Part shown: piece after piece, positions 37,019-45,443 of the stretch | Layout: each line of letters opens with the position of its first letter | Position numbering within the stretch: the stretch's first letter is position 1 | Source: an uncultured Alphaproteobacteria bacterium | GTDB taxonomy: Bacteria > Pseudomonadota > Alphaproteobacteria > RF32 > CAG-239 | Length of the DNA: 64,000 bases | Assembly (NCBI GenBank): GCA_944390315.1 | Contig: CALXPO010000027.1 | Span: 124,001-188,000, forward strand | Reading direction: 5' to 3' | Translations under genes and position numbers: made by a program | The notes under the pieces: model-generated | What the model saw: only the letters and a program-made list of their open reading frames with translations | Databases searched by the model: none | Told to the model about the DNA's origin: nothing

Positions 37019-38215
37019 ATGAATGCAAAGATTTTATTAATGTCTGCTGTTGCCGTAGGTTTTGTGTCTTGTAACAAATGGGATGATTCGTTCCACGGAC
37101 TTCCCGATTACAGCCACTATGAAACCGGAACTTATGAGGTGTCGGTTGATTCTTCTTCGGTCAAAGAAACAAAATTTGAGTATGTTTCTTGGATTGAGGC
37201 GCCGACCAAACCTTATCGCCAAGAAATTACCTTAACGGCGTCGATTGAAAATACCGAAGGCGAGGTCACAATTCTGGGTGATTTCGATTTTGGTGAAGCC
37301 AAATCTTATGAAACTCGTAAAGGTATGGGCAGTGAACGACATCGCTATATTACAGTGGTTGATTCTTTGTTCATCTGTCATGTTATGCTCGGTGAAATTG
37401 TTATTGATTATGAGATGCCATTCCAAGCGGCACTCTATAACGATGACAATACCGCCGGTCAAATGGCTTATATCGGCTTTGGTAATGTCGTTGATAAAGG
37501 ATACACCCTCACTTCGATGAGTCCCGAAGAGGCTGACGGCATCGTGTATCAGCGTCAGTTGCTGCGCCACGCCATAACGGTTGATTTCGGTGGTAAAACT
37601 TATCTGGCGACGGCAACGGTGATTGTTAAAAAGAAAGTGGGCTTTGAAGGAGATGAATATCTTGTTTCGAGCCGACTTCTCGGACAAGGCATTACCGATG
37701 TTGAGAGTGACGGACACTATGCGTCTTATCGTTCTTGGATTGAGGTGGAGCAAGTCTATAATACCGGCAAAAAGGAAAATATGAAATACGATCTTCCTCT
37801 GTATGCCGAGCTGAAGATGAAGTCTATCAGTGATATGGATTTTGTCGGAGCGGATTTGCAAAAGCTCAATGCAGGGTTTGATGAAAGTAAAGAACACTTA
37901 ATCAAGTTACCTAAAGCCGAGTATGTTTACGCATATTACTATGAAAAGTACTATGTCGTAAATTATAACTACGGTCATACGGAAACGGTGTTCTACGATG
38001 TAGACGTTGTTTATAACGACGGCTACAATACTTTTACATTCCCGACGTTGCATTACAGTAATATCCAGGACGAGGGAAGTATTGAACGTGTCGGCGGTGG
38101 TGAAGATGCTCACGGCAAATACGGTGAGTATAAATTCACGCAACGCGTGTCAGCTCAACTCAACGATGTTCAGCACAGCGTCGAGAAATCACACAGTTTT
38201 GTGCTGACCGAGTAA
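37019..38215 (+). CDS. lipoprotein of Bacteroidetes-like type, unknown function
   Basis: 398-aa predicted lipoprotein. The N-terminus MNAKILLMSAVAVGFVSCNKWDDS has a lipobox (FVSC) followed at once by Asn-Lys and acids, as in Bacteroidetes lipoproteins. The rest is beta-rich with YETGTYEVSVDSS, GSERHRYITVVDS and repeated Tyr clusters (YVYAYYYEKYY). There is no Shine-Dalgarno; the region before ATG is T-rich, also a Bacteroidetes habit. Codon use is more GC-rich at third positions than neighbours (many CTC, ACG, CAC). Likely acquired from a gut or rumen Bacteroidetes; this is inference. Own promoter and terminator, monocistronic. Confidence 0.75.
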   Translation: MNAKILLMSAVAVGFVSCNKWDDSFHGLPDYSHYETGTYEVSVDSSSVKETKFEYVSWIEAPTKPYRQEITLTASIENTEGEVTILGDFDFGEAKSYETRKGMGSERHRYITVVDSLFICHVMLGEIVIDYEMPFQAALYNDDNTAGQMAYIGFGNVVDKGYTLTSMSPEEADGIVYQRQLLRHAITVDFGGKTYLATATVIVKKKVGFEGDEYLVSSRLLGQGITDVESDGHYASYRSWIEVEQVYNTGKKENMKYDLPLYAELKMKSISDMDFVGADLQKLNAGFDESKEHLIKLPKAEYVYAYYYEKYYVVNYNYGHTETVFYDVDVVYNDGYNTFTFPTLHYSNIQDEGSIERVGGGEDAHGKYGEYKFTQRVSAQLNDVQHSVEKSHSFVLTE

Positions 38216-38231
38216 TACCGGTAACTAAAAT

Positions 38232-38266
38232 AAAAAACGTCTGTCCCCAAAGGGCAGACGTTTTTT
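38232..38266 (+). terminator. terminator of the lipoprotein gene
   Basis: AAAAAACGTCTG/CAGACGTTTTTT with an inner CCC/GGG; works in both directions, so it may also serve the minus-strand gene ending at 38303. Confidence 0.9.
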
Positions 38267-38302
38267 ATGTGCCAAATTTCAATCAGCTGGGGAAGGTAGT
38301 TT

Positions 38303-38575
38303 TCATAACAAACCTTTTTCTTTTTTTATGATGTTTTCTTCTGTTATCGGAACACAGCCAATATCCTCACGCCAGGTCAAACAATCTTGTCTGCATTCAC
38401 GCCTATCAGCGTCCCAAACACCGTGTCCTTCGCTCAAACACCAGCCTTTTTCGTCTGTTGCAAAATAAACTACATAACATATTATGGCAATTACAAAACA
38501 TCCGACAATAAGAAACAGCAATTTAAAAAGCTTTCGTAAATATAGGAGAATTTTATTTAACTTAGTATTCATCAT
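38303..38575 (-). CDS. small membrane protein with Cys-rich tail
   Basis: 90-aa protein with one membrane segment (about 17-42, LFKLLFLIVGCFVIAIIC) and an outer part with five Cys (GWCLSEGHG, RRECRQDCL, DIGCVP) probably periplasmic. I do not recognise it. It follows the third copy of the 96-aa membrane gene, and the region between contains the same ATTCCGTCAACAA motif that links the array to the upstream gene. Two adjacent ATGs; no clear Shine-Dalgarno. Confidence 0.65.
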   Translation of the reverse strand: MMNTKLNKILLYLRKLFKLLFLIVGCFVIAIICYVVYFATDEKGWCLSEGHGVWDADRRECRQDCLTWREDIGCVPITEENIIKKEKGLL

Positions 38576-38627
38576 TTATTCCGTTTTTCTATTTTTGGGC
38601 TGATTTTTTATTCCGTCAACAAGGTGA

Positions 38628-38918
38628 TTATAATAAATAGCGGTACATTATTATGACAATCAGGAAATCAATGATACCTATTAGGTGACTATATTTCCAA
38701 TGATGTTCCGGGTCAAAATATGGTGAGTTTTCTTTTCCTTTTTTTATCAAGATATGAGAGATTATTGTATCATCAATACATAACATAAAAATACATATAT
38801 AACCAGGAATCAGCGATGCTTGGGATTTAGCCATTGAATAGATGGCAAGGTAACCTAAAGAAAGCCCAAAAATGGATGAAATAAATTTTATTATTGACAT
38901 CATACTTACCTTAAACAT
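38628..38918 (-). CDS. 96-aa membrane protein, copy 3
   Basis: Last copy in reading order. Three hydrophobic segments (SIFGLSLGYLAIYS, GYICIFMLCI, IGIIDFLIVIIMYRYLL) surround a conserved hydrophilic core THILIKKGKENSPYFDPEHHW-type (here SHILIKKGKENS). The core is unchanged among copies while the membrane parts differ, most strongly in this copy. Family not recognised. It could be an immunity protein to the 282-aa product; see findings. Confidence 0.8.
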   Translation of the reverse strand: MFKVSMMSIIKFISSIFGLSLGYLAIYSMAKSQASLIPGYICIFMLCIDDTIISHILIKKGKENSPYFDPEHHWKYSHLIGIIDFLIVIIMYRYLL

Positions 38919-38959
38919 CGCCGTTCCTTTCTTATTAATTTATTCCGTCAACAAGGTGG

Positions 38960-39250
38960 TTATAATAAATAGCGGTACATTATTATGACAATTAGGCACT
39001 CAATGGCATATATTAGCTCTTCATATTTCCAATGATGTTCCGGGTCAAAATATGGTGAGTTTTCTTTTCCTTTTTTTATTAAGATATGAGAGATTACTGT
39101 ATCATTAATACATAATATAAAGAAAACTATCAAAGCAGGAATCGGCGATGCCGGAGATGTGACCACTAAACAAAATGCAAGCATCGCTAAACTAAAACAA
39201 AAAATAGCTGAAATTACTTTTATTATGGACATCATATTTACCTTAAACAT
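38960..39250 (-). CDS. 96-aa membrane protein, copy 2
   Basis: Middle copy. Very close to copy 1 in the segment SPASPIPALIVFFILCINDT and the core GKENSPYFDPEHHWKYE; differs in the first 30 residues and at HHWKYEELIYAI. Same Shine-Dalgarno and spacing. Not recognised outside this array. Confidence 0.8.
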   Translation of the reverse strand: MFKVNMMSIIKVISAIFCFSLAMLAFCLVVTSPASPIPALIVFFILCINDTVISHILIKKGKENSPYFDPEHHWKYEELIYAIECLIVIIMYRYLL

Positions 39251-39291
39251 CGCCGTTCCTTTCTTATTAATTTATTCCGTCAACAAGGTGG

Positions 39292-39582
39292 TTATAATAA
39301 ATAGCCGTACATTATTATGACAATCAGGCACTCAATGACATATATCAGCTGTTCATATTTCCAATGATGTTCCGGATCAAAGTATGGTGAGTTTTCTTTT
39401 CCTTTTTTTATTAAGATATGAGAGATTACTGTATCATTAATACATAATATAAAGAAAACTACCAAAGCAGGAATCGGCGATGCCGGAGATGTGACCACTA
39501 AACAGAATGCTAACCAACCTAAAAAAAGATCAAAAATAGTTAAAATTAATTTTATTATTGGTACAATATTTACCTTAAACAT
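39292..39582 (-). CDS. 96-aa membrane protein, copy 1
   Basis: First copy, 17 bp after the 282-aa gene, so probably its direct operon partner. It has the same layout: N-terminal hydrophobic segment, second one (VFFILCI), hydrophilic GKENSPYFDPEHHW core, and a C-terminal LIVIIMYGYLL anchor. Function unknown; the arrangement resembles a toxin gene followed by several immunity genes. Confidence 0.8.
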   Translation of the reverse strand: MFKVNIVPIIKLILTIFDLFLGWLAFCLVVTSPASPIPALVVFFILCINDTVISHILIKKGKENSPYFDPEHHWKYEQLIYVIECLIVIIMYGYLL

Positions 39583-39598
39583 CGCCGTCCCTTTCTTA

Positions 39599-40447
39599 TC
39601 AATTATTATTTGTATAATAATGATACTGATTTTTTATTCCGTCAACAACATAGTCAATACCTTGACCGCTTATTGCACTAAGTGAGTTTCTCATTAGCGG
39701 ATTGGCGGCCGGACCAAAATGTTTTATTGCCGATTGATTCCCTATCACATTTCCCGCTAAACCAATTCCGATTTGTTGAGCATAATTTTGCCAATCATCC
39801 TGCCCTGAGCCAAAACCATAAATTACGCCGTTTGTGATGGCATTTTTTTGGTTGAGAATATTTTTAATTCTTAAAGGCGTTGCTTTGGAATATCTAAAAA
39901 GGTTGATCGGAGATGACACAGCCCCCGCCATTTGTGCCAGCGTTGTCGATACCGGATTTTCTTGAAGACCTTGAGCCAAAACCTGACGCCGATTGTCGCG
40001 ACCGTTAACATAGCCGCGTTTCATTGCGTCCCATGCGCTTTCGTTGGTCTTGTTCCATTCTGGCTTTAGACTTGCCAATCCGTAACCGGCGGCACTTGCC
40101 AGACCTTCTAATTCATCAAACCAACCGAGGCTAAATCCGTCTAAAGCTCCGGTTGCCAGTTGTTCCGTTTTGCGCAAAGCATTGTCCCAAGTTGACGGTT
40201 GCGGATTGGTTTGTTGAGGTGCGCTTGGTTGGTTATACGGTGTTGAAGTTGTTTGTGTTTGTTGCTCTCCGTACTTTTGCTGCAGGTCGTTGAGTTCTTT
40301 TAAGTCAAATTTTGTTTCTAACTCTTCTCGCAAGCTCATATCAGCGTAATTTGGTGTTTCTTTTCCGCTATATTCTTTTTGCAATTCGGCTAAATTTTTG
40401 CGTTCGTCTTCTTCCAATAATTTTCTTTTGTATGTTTCAAAATCCAT
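39599..40447 (-). CDS. glycine-rich 282-aa protein, candidate effector
   Basis: N-terminal ~80 residues are charged and helical (KRKLLEEDERKNLAELQ, ELETKFDLKEL), then a Gln/Thr/Pro linker (QQTQTTSTPYNQ), then a glycine-zipper-rich region beginning ALDGFSLGWFDELEGLASAAGYG. The block from DGFSLGWFDE to ENPVSTTLAQMAG resembles N-terminal parts of phage injection or virion proteins; the last ~90 residues have repeated Gly (IGIGLAGNVIG). No signal peptide. Start taken at 40447, which has GAGAAG upstream; 12 bases earlier is another ATG. It might be a membrane-active toxin, a secreted effector or a phage remnant. Confidence 0.7.
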   Translation of the reverse strand: MDFETYKRKLLEEDERKNLAELQKEYSGKETPNYADMSLREELETKFDLKELNDLQQKYGEQQTQTTSTPYNQPSAPQQTNPQPSTWDNALRKTEQLATGALDGFSLGWFDELEGLASAAGYGLASLKPEWNKTNESAWDAMKRGYVNGRDNRRQVLAQGLQENPVSTTLAQMAGAVSSPINLFRYSKATPLRIKNILNQKNAITNGVIYGFGSGQDDWQNYAQQIGIGLAGNVIGNQSAIKHFGPAANPLMRNSLSAISGQGIDYVVDGIKNQYHYYTNNN

Positions 40448-40507
40448 ATTTCTTCTCATTTGTGGTTAATATCAGAAATATAAATTTTAAAAAATTTCGC
40501 ATAAAAA

Positions 40508-41228
40508 TCAATTATCCGTAACGATAGAGGTATCAGCTTTTACGCGTAGAAGTTCTTTGAATTCGCGATTATTCTTTTGTGCCAATTGCGCTAATTTGTT
40601 GGCAATGTTTTGTTTGGCATAAGGAATTGGCATTTCTTCGGCTTTATGCGTCAAATACCACTTGGCAAAAGAGTTGGCGGATAATGTTTTGCCTTCTTGA
40701 TGATACTGCATAAATTTTTCATACTGCGTTTGTTTGAAATGTTCCCTAAACGGCGCATATTTTTCATCTCTTGATTTTCTGGCTTTACGGGCACAATCTT
40801 TTCTTTCGCATTTACATAAGGCGGCAATTGAATCTTTGCGCATTTCACTCCATTGTTCTCGGTTTTTATATAAAATAATATGTATTAAATTTGTTATTTG
40901 TGTTTGCAACCGTGAAAAGTTTGTCGCGGTTTTATGATTTTGCAAAATGCTTCTCAGCCAATACATATCTTGATTATCCATACATATTGACGAATCTAAC
41001 AATAATTCGGCATCAACATTTAAGGTGTTGGCAATTTGGCATAAGTCCATATCTATCAATTCTGCTTTTTGACACTCGATTGATTTTAATCTTTCTTCGG
41101 AAACAGCGGCAGAGTGCGCCAATTCCGAAAGCGTGAGTTTTTTTTAGCATTCTTAAATTTTTAACTTTGTTGCCTTCGCCCAAAATTAAACATCTTAAAG
41201 TTTCAAAAGGTAAATTGCCGTTGCTCAT
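40508..41228 (-). pseudogene. HTH (XRE-like) regulator split by a frameshift in an A8 tract
   Basis: Two frames join to one protein of about 239 aa. Frame 1 from the ATG at 41228 (AAGGAG upstream) reads to NLRMLKK; with one A removed from the A8 run (41138-41145) it continues LTLSELAHSAAVSEERLKS, completing an XRE-type helix-turn-helix, then a ~170-aa helical basic part with Cys (CKCERKDCARKARK). As it stands frame 1 ends soon after the run and only the part from 41122 (MAHSAAV) is open. It may be broken, a sequencing error in a homopolymer, or a phase-variable switch. It heads the minus-strand cluster of the 282-aa and 96-aa genes. Confidence 0.72.
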
Positions 41229-41322
41229 TTTGTTAACTCCTTAAAGCCGTGAACCAACCTTTATTTAGTAATGTTTTTTTATAAATGCAACCAAACGGCT
41301 ATATTCTTGACCTTTGGAGCAT

Positions 41323-41361
41323 AAAAAAATCCCCTCGGTTTTATCCGAGGGGAGATTTTTT
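41323..41361 (-). terminator. terminator of pgk
   Basis: CCCCTCGG/CCGAGGGG stem with a six-base loop and A/T runs both sides; on the minus strand it ends in seven T. Confidence 0.9.
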
Positions 41362-41371
41362 ATCCGGTCGA

Positions 41372-42583
41372 TTATTTTTTCAAAACAACAACACCGGGGA
41401 GTTCTTTGCCTTCCATCCATTCGAGGAACGCACCGCCGGCCGTCGAGATGTAAGAAAATTTGTCGGCAACTCCGGCATTCTCCAGAGCTGAAACAGTATC
41501 ACCGCCACCGGCAACACTCATCAGCTTTCCGGCTGCCGTCAGTTCGGCAGCGTGTGCGGCAACAGCATTAGTAGCATTGTCAAACGGCTTCATTTCAAAT
41601 ACACCTAAAGGACCGTTCCAAACTAAGGTTTTGCATTCGTCTAATTTGTTGTTGATTTCTTTGATTGTTTTTTCTCCAACATCCAATAAGCTCCAACCTT
41701 CAGCAGGAATATGTTCCAAATCTACGGTCTTGTGTTCGGCATGCGGCTTAAATTCTTTAGAAATAACAACGTCTTTCGGCAAAACAATTTCGCAATTGTT
41801 GGCTTTGGCGGTTGCCATAATTTCTTTGGCTGTGTCAATCATGTCCATTTGAACCAGAGAATTGGCTTCGTTAATGGTATCAATACCGCTGGCTTTCATA
41901 AAGGTGTGAGCCATGCCGCCCGAGATAACCAGTTTATCAACTTTTTTAACCAAATTGTTAAGTAAGTCGAGTTTTGTTGAAACTTTCGAACCTCCGACAA
42001 TCGCTATCAAAGGACGTGTCGGGTTGGATAATGCACCTTCAAGAGCTTTAACTTCTTCTTCCATCAATCTGCCCATGGCTGATGGTCTTTCTTTGACGGC
42101 GGCAACCATGGAAGCATGTGCGCGGTGGGCCGTTGAAAAGGCATCCGATACATAAACATCGGCAACTTTTACCAATTCTTTGGCAAAATTTTCATCGCCT
42201 TTTTTCTCTTCGTTGTAGAAACGCAGATTTTCAAGCAACAAAATTTCGTCATTATTCATGGCTTTTACAGCTTGTTCTACTTTTTCGCCGATGCAGTCAT
42301 CAACAAAGACAACTTTTTTGCCCAAAGCCTTTTCCAGGTCGGGAACAATATGCGAAAGAGAATTTTTCATATCGCCTTTGCCTTCGGGACGACCAAAGTG
42401 GCTGATAACAACAACTTTGGCTCCTTTTTGCATCAGTTCTTTGATGGTCGGAACAGTACGGTCAATACGAGCTGTGTTCGTTACATGAAAATTTTCATCC
42501 ATCGGAACATTTAAGTCAGCGCGCAGCATAACAACTTTGCCATGCAAATCGCCTAAATCATCCATTGTTTTATATTCGGTCAT
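41372..42583 (-). CDS. pgk: phosphoglycerate kinase
   Basis: Makes ATP and 3-phosphoglycerate from 1,3-bisphosphoglycerate. The 403-aa product has VVMLRADLNVPMDENF, HFGRPEGK, the GGSKVSTKLDLL and the C-terminal SVAGGGDTVSALENAG nucleotide-binding loop. It lies ~100 bp downstream of gap on the same strand; a terminator with a long loop lies between, so the two may be partly uncoupled. Two adjacent ATGs; I use 42583. Confidence 0.97.
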   Translation of the reverse strand: MTEYKTMDDLGDLHGKVVMLRADLNVPMDENFHVTNTARIDRTVPTIKELMQKGAKVVVISHFGRPEGKGDMKNSLSHIVPDLEKALGKKVVFVDDCIGEKVEQAVKAMNNDEILLLENLRFYNEEKKGDENFAKELVKVADVYVSDAFSTAHRAHASMVAAVKERPSAMGRLMEEEVKALEGALSNPTRPLIAIVGGSKVSTKLDLLNNLVKKVDKLVISGGMAHTFMKASGIDTINEANSLVQMDMIDTAKEIMATAKANNCEIVLPKDVVISKEFKPHAEHKTVDLEHIPAEGWSLLDVGEKTIKEINNKLDECKTLVWNGPLGVFEMKPFDNATNAVAAHAAELTAAGKLMSVAGGGDTVSALENAGVADKFSYISTAGGAFLEWMEGKELPGVVVLKK

Positions 42584-42603
42584 CATTTTTCATATCCTAA
42601 AAA

Positions 42604-42671
42604 TTTCAAAAAAATCCCCGCGTTTACCCCCTTGTCATTTTATCAATAACAGACGGAGAATAAGCGCGGGG
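42604..42671 (-). terminator. possible terminator between gap and pgk
   Basis: CCCCGCG and CGCGGGG pair across a 42-base loop, followed on the minus strand by ATTTTTTT. The long loop makes it less certain. Confidence 0.5.
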
Positions 42672-42681
42672 AACATGAACA

Positions 42682-43794
<1,113 letters not shown>

Positions 43795-43810
43795 TCAGCC
43801 TGTATGTTTA

Positions 43811-43842
43811 AAAACAAAAAATCCGAACAAATGTCGGATTTT
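43811..43842 (-). terminator. terminator of the nitroreductase gene
   Basis: AAAATCCGA/TCGGATTTT stem, seven-base loop and T-run on the minus strand. Confidence 0.82.
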
Positions 43843-43853
43843 CGTTTTTGAGC

Positions 43854-44387
43854 TTACCATTTGCCCCAGTGAATTTTTTCGGGGTGATAACGGTCTTCGG
43901 GTTGCTTCGGCGTTTCGGCCGGATAACCCATAGGCACGATGGCAAACGGACGCATGTTATCGGGTAGGTTTAAGCGTTCTTTTAAGGAATCGACAACACG
44001 TTGCATCGGTGCGGCACCGCAGTAGCACGAACCGATGCCTTTGGACCAAGCCGCCAGCATCAGAGATTGGGTAGCAATGGCGCAGTCTACATCAATAAAA
44101 CTCCATTTTTCGTCTTCTTTGTTGCGGTTGAAAGATTTTTCGATATCGCCGCAAACAATAATGACGCAGGCGGCATCCTTGGCAAAAGATGTCCAGCGTT
44201 GAATGTGACGAAGTTCAGCTAAAAATTTTTTATCGTCGATAACCAAAAATTCCCAAGGTTGGCGGTTGTGTGCCGTCGGTGAAAACTGGGCGGCCTTAAT
44301 AATTTCGCAGATTGTTTCTTTATCAATAGGTTTGTCCTGATATTTGCGAATTGAGCGGCGGGTTAAAAGACCTTCCATTAATTCCAT
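43854..44387 (-). CDS. nitroreductase-family FMN oxidoreductase
   Basis: 177-aa flavoenzyme. N-terminal RRSIRKYQDKPIDKETI, the SPTAHNRQPWEFLVI block and the GIGSCYCGAAPM region near the centre match small nitroreductases; the real substrate is unknown. GGAG lies eight bases before the ATG at 44387. Forty-four bases downstream of the next gene on the same strand, perhaps one transcript. Confidence 0.9.
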   Translation of the reverse strand: MELMEGLLTRRSIRKYQDKPIDKETICEIIKAAQFSPTAHNRQPWEFLVIDDKKFLAELRHIQRWTSFAKDAACVIIVCGDIEKSFNRNKEDEKWSFIDVDCAIATQSLMLAAWSKGIGSCYCGAAPMQRVVDSLKERLNLPDNMRPFAIVPMGYPAETPKQPEDRYHPEKIHWGKW

Positions 44388-44431
44388 TGATTTTCTCCAA
44401 ATATTATAAATTATAAAAGTTTAACTTTGCA

Positions 44432-45049
44432 CTATGACGGTTGAACCTTACTCATACGCGGTAAAACCGTATTTTCAATAATAAACGCAATGGCTCGGTT
44501 GACTGTTTTGTCTGTGTTTTTGATGGCAGTTATCAGATTTTCAATGTTTTGTTCTTTGGCAATTTGTTGACCGAGTTTTAAGTAAACGCCCGCTAAATCT
44601 GTCAGCGAATCGATAAGCTCGGCTAAAAAAACCGGAATTTGCAAATCTTCTTTGCCACCCCAAAAACCTTCAACATAACCTTGTTCAATTTCTTCTGCGC
44701 GAGAAGCGCAAAAGTTCATCCAGTAAGCTCGGGAAACTTCCGGTTTATATGGCGGAAGTTTTAACTCGTTGTTTTTGATTTGTTCAAAAATCTCGTCCCA
44801 CAGCCCCATAAAAAACTTGAAAAAAAGTTCGGCTTCTTCTTTGGTTTGCAAGCGAGGCTCTTTGTTTTGGGGCCATAAAGATGAGATAATGTCGGTTGGA
44901 CGCAACTCTAAATTTGGGCTGCAAACAGCACCGGCAAAACGCATTTTTACAACATTTAACGGCATTTGACATTGATAGTGAGCAAGCAATTTTTGCATTT
45001 TGTCATCGCCGATATATTTATTTTGACTTTGCATTTTTAACTTCTTCAT
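44432..45049 (-). CDS. UPF0149 / YecA-like protein
   Basis: 205-aa, helical, acidic-to-neutral protein without signal peptide. ELFFKFFMGLWDEIFEQI and AEEIEQGYVEGFWGGKED resemble the UPF0149 (YgfB/YecA) family, whose members are poorly characterised; no zinc-binding SEC-C tail is present. The assignment rests on a short pattern. It is divergent from the small lipoprotein gene at 45102. Confidence 0.55.
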   Translation of the reverse strand: MKKLKMQSQNKYIGDDKMQKLLAHYQCQMPLNVVKMRFAGAVCSPNLELRPTDIISSLWPQNKEPRLQTKEEAELFFKFFMGLWDEIFEQIKNNELKLPPYKPEVSRAYWMNFCASRAEEIEQGYVEGFWGGKEDLQIPVFLAELIDSLTDLAGVYLKLGQQIAKEQNIENLITAIKNTDKTVNRAIAFIIENTVLPRMSKVQPS

Positions 45050-45101
45050 ATATAAACTATAATCGAAAACGTTTGTCCTTAATGTAACGGAGATTTAAAA
45101 A

Positions 45102-45443
45102 TTGTCTAGGATAAAATTGTCGGGATTAATGTTTGTTTTGGCCATAGTCAGCGGATGCTCATGGGTGGAGCCGTTTGTGGACAGAAGAAGAAACGCAGGG
45201 GCCGTACCGGAACGGCTCTATGTCGGAATGTCTAAGCCCGAGGCTCCGGTTATTTGCTATAACGGTTGGAAAACCGAGTTTGACCAACTGCAAAAAATGG
45301 CCGACGAAGAATGTCAAAAACAACAAACCGGAACCCGAGCCGAACCGATAGGTGCAGACTATTTTACCTGCCGACTGTTTACGCCGGCGGCTTACAGATT
45401 TAAATGTGTTAACGATAAAGAAACGGAAAGCAGCAAAAAATGA
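45102..45443 (+). CDS. small lipoprotein upstream of argS
   Basis: 113-aa predicted outer- or inner-membrane lipoprotein with lipobox IVSGC at residue 19 and a mature part with four more Cys (VICYNG, DEECQKQ, YFTCRLF, RFKCVND), likely two disulfides. The TTG start at 45102 has CGGAG upstream and is needed to give a normal signal sequence; the first ATG would remove the positive N-region. Overlaps argS (ATGA). Family not recognised. Confidence 0.75.
   Translation: MSRIKLSGLMFVLAIVSGCSWVEPFVDRRRNAGAVPERLYVGMSKPEAPVICYNGWKTEFDQLQKMADEECQKQQTGTRAEPIGADYFTCRLFTPAAYRFKCVNDKETESSKK

Larger units (their letters stand above)
38608..39650 (-). repeat. tandem array of three 332-bp units
   Basis: Three direct repeats with a 332-bp period (ATTCCGTCAAC at 38610, 38942 and 39274), each holding one 96-aa ORF with its own Shine-Dalgarno (AGAAAGGAACGGCG). 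A fourth ATTCCGTCAACAA occurs at 39638 inside the 3' end of the 282-aa gene, so the unit probably arose by recombination that included the tail of that gene. Confidence 0.9.

Noticed and set aside
38608..39600. CRISPR-like array
   Set aside because: The repeats are 332 bp and protein-coding; no short direct repeats with unique spacers were found in the window.
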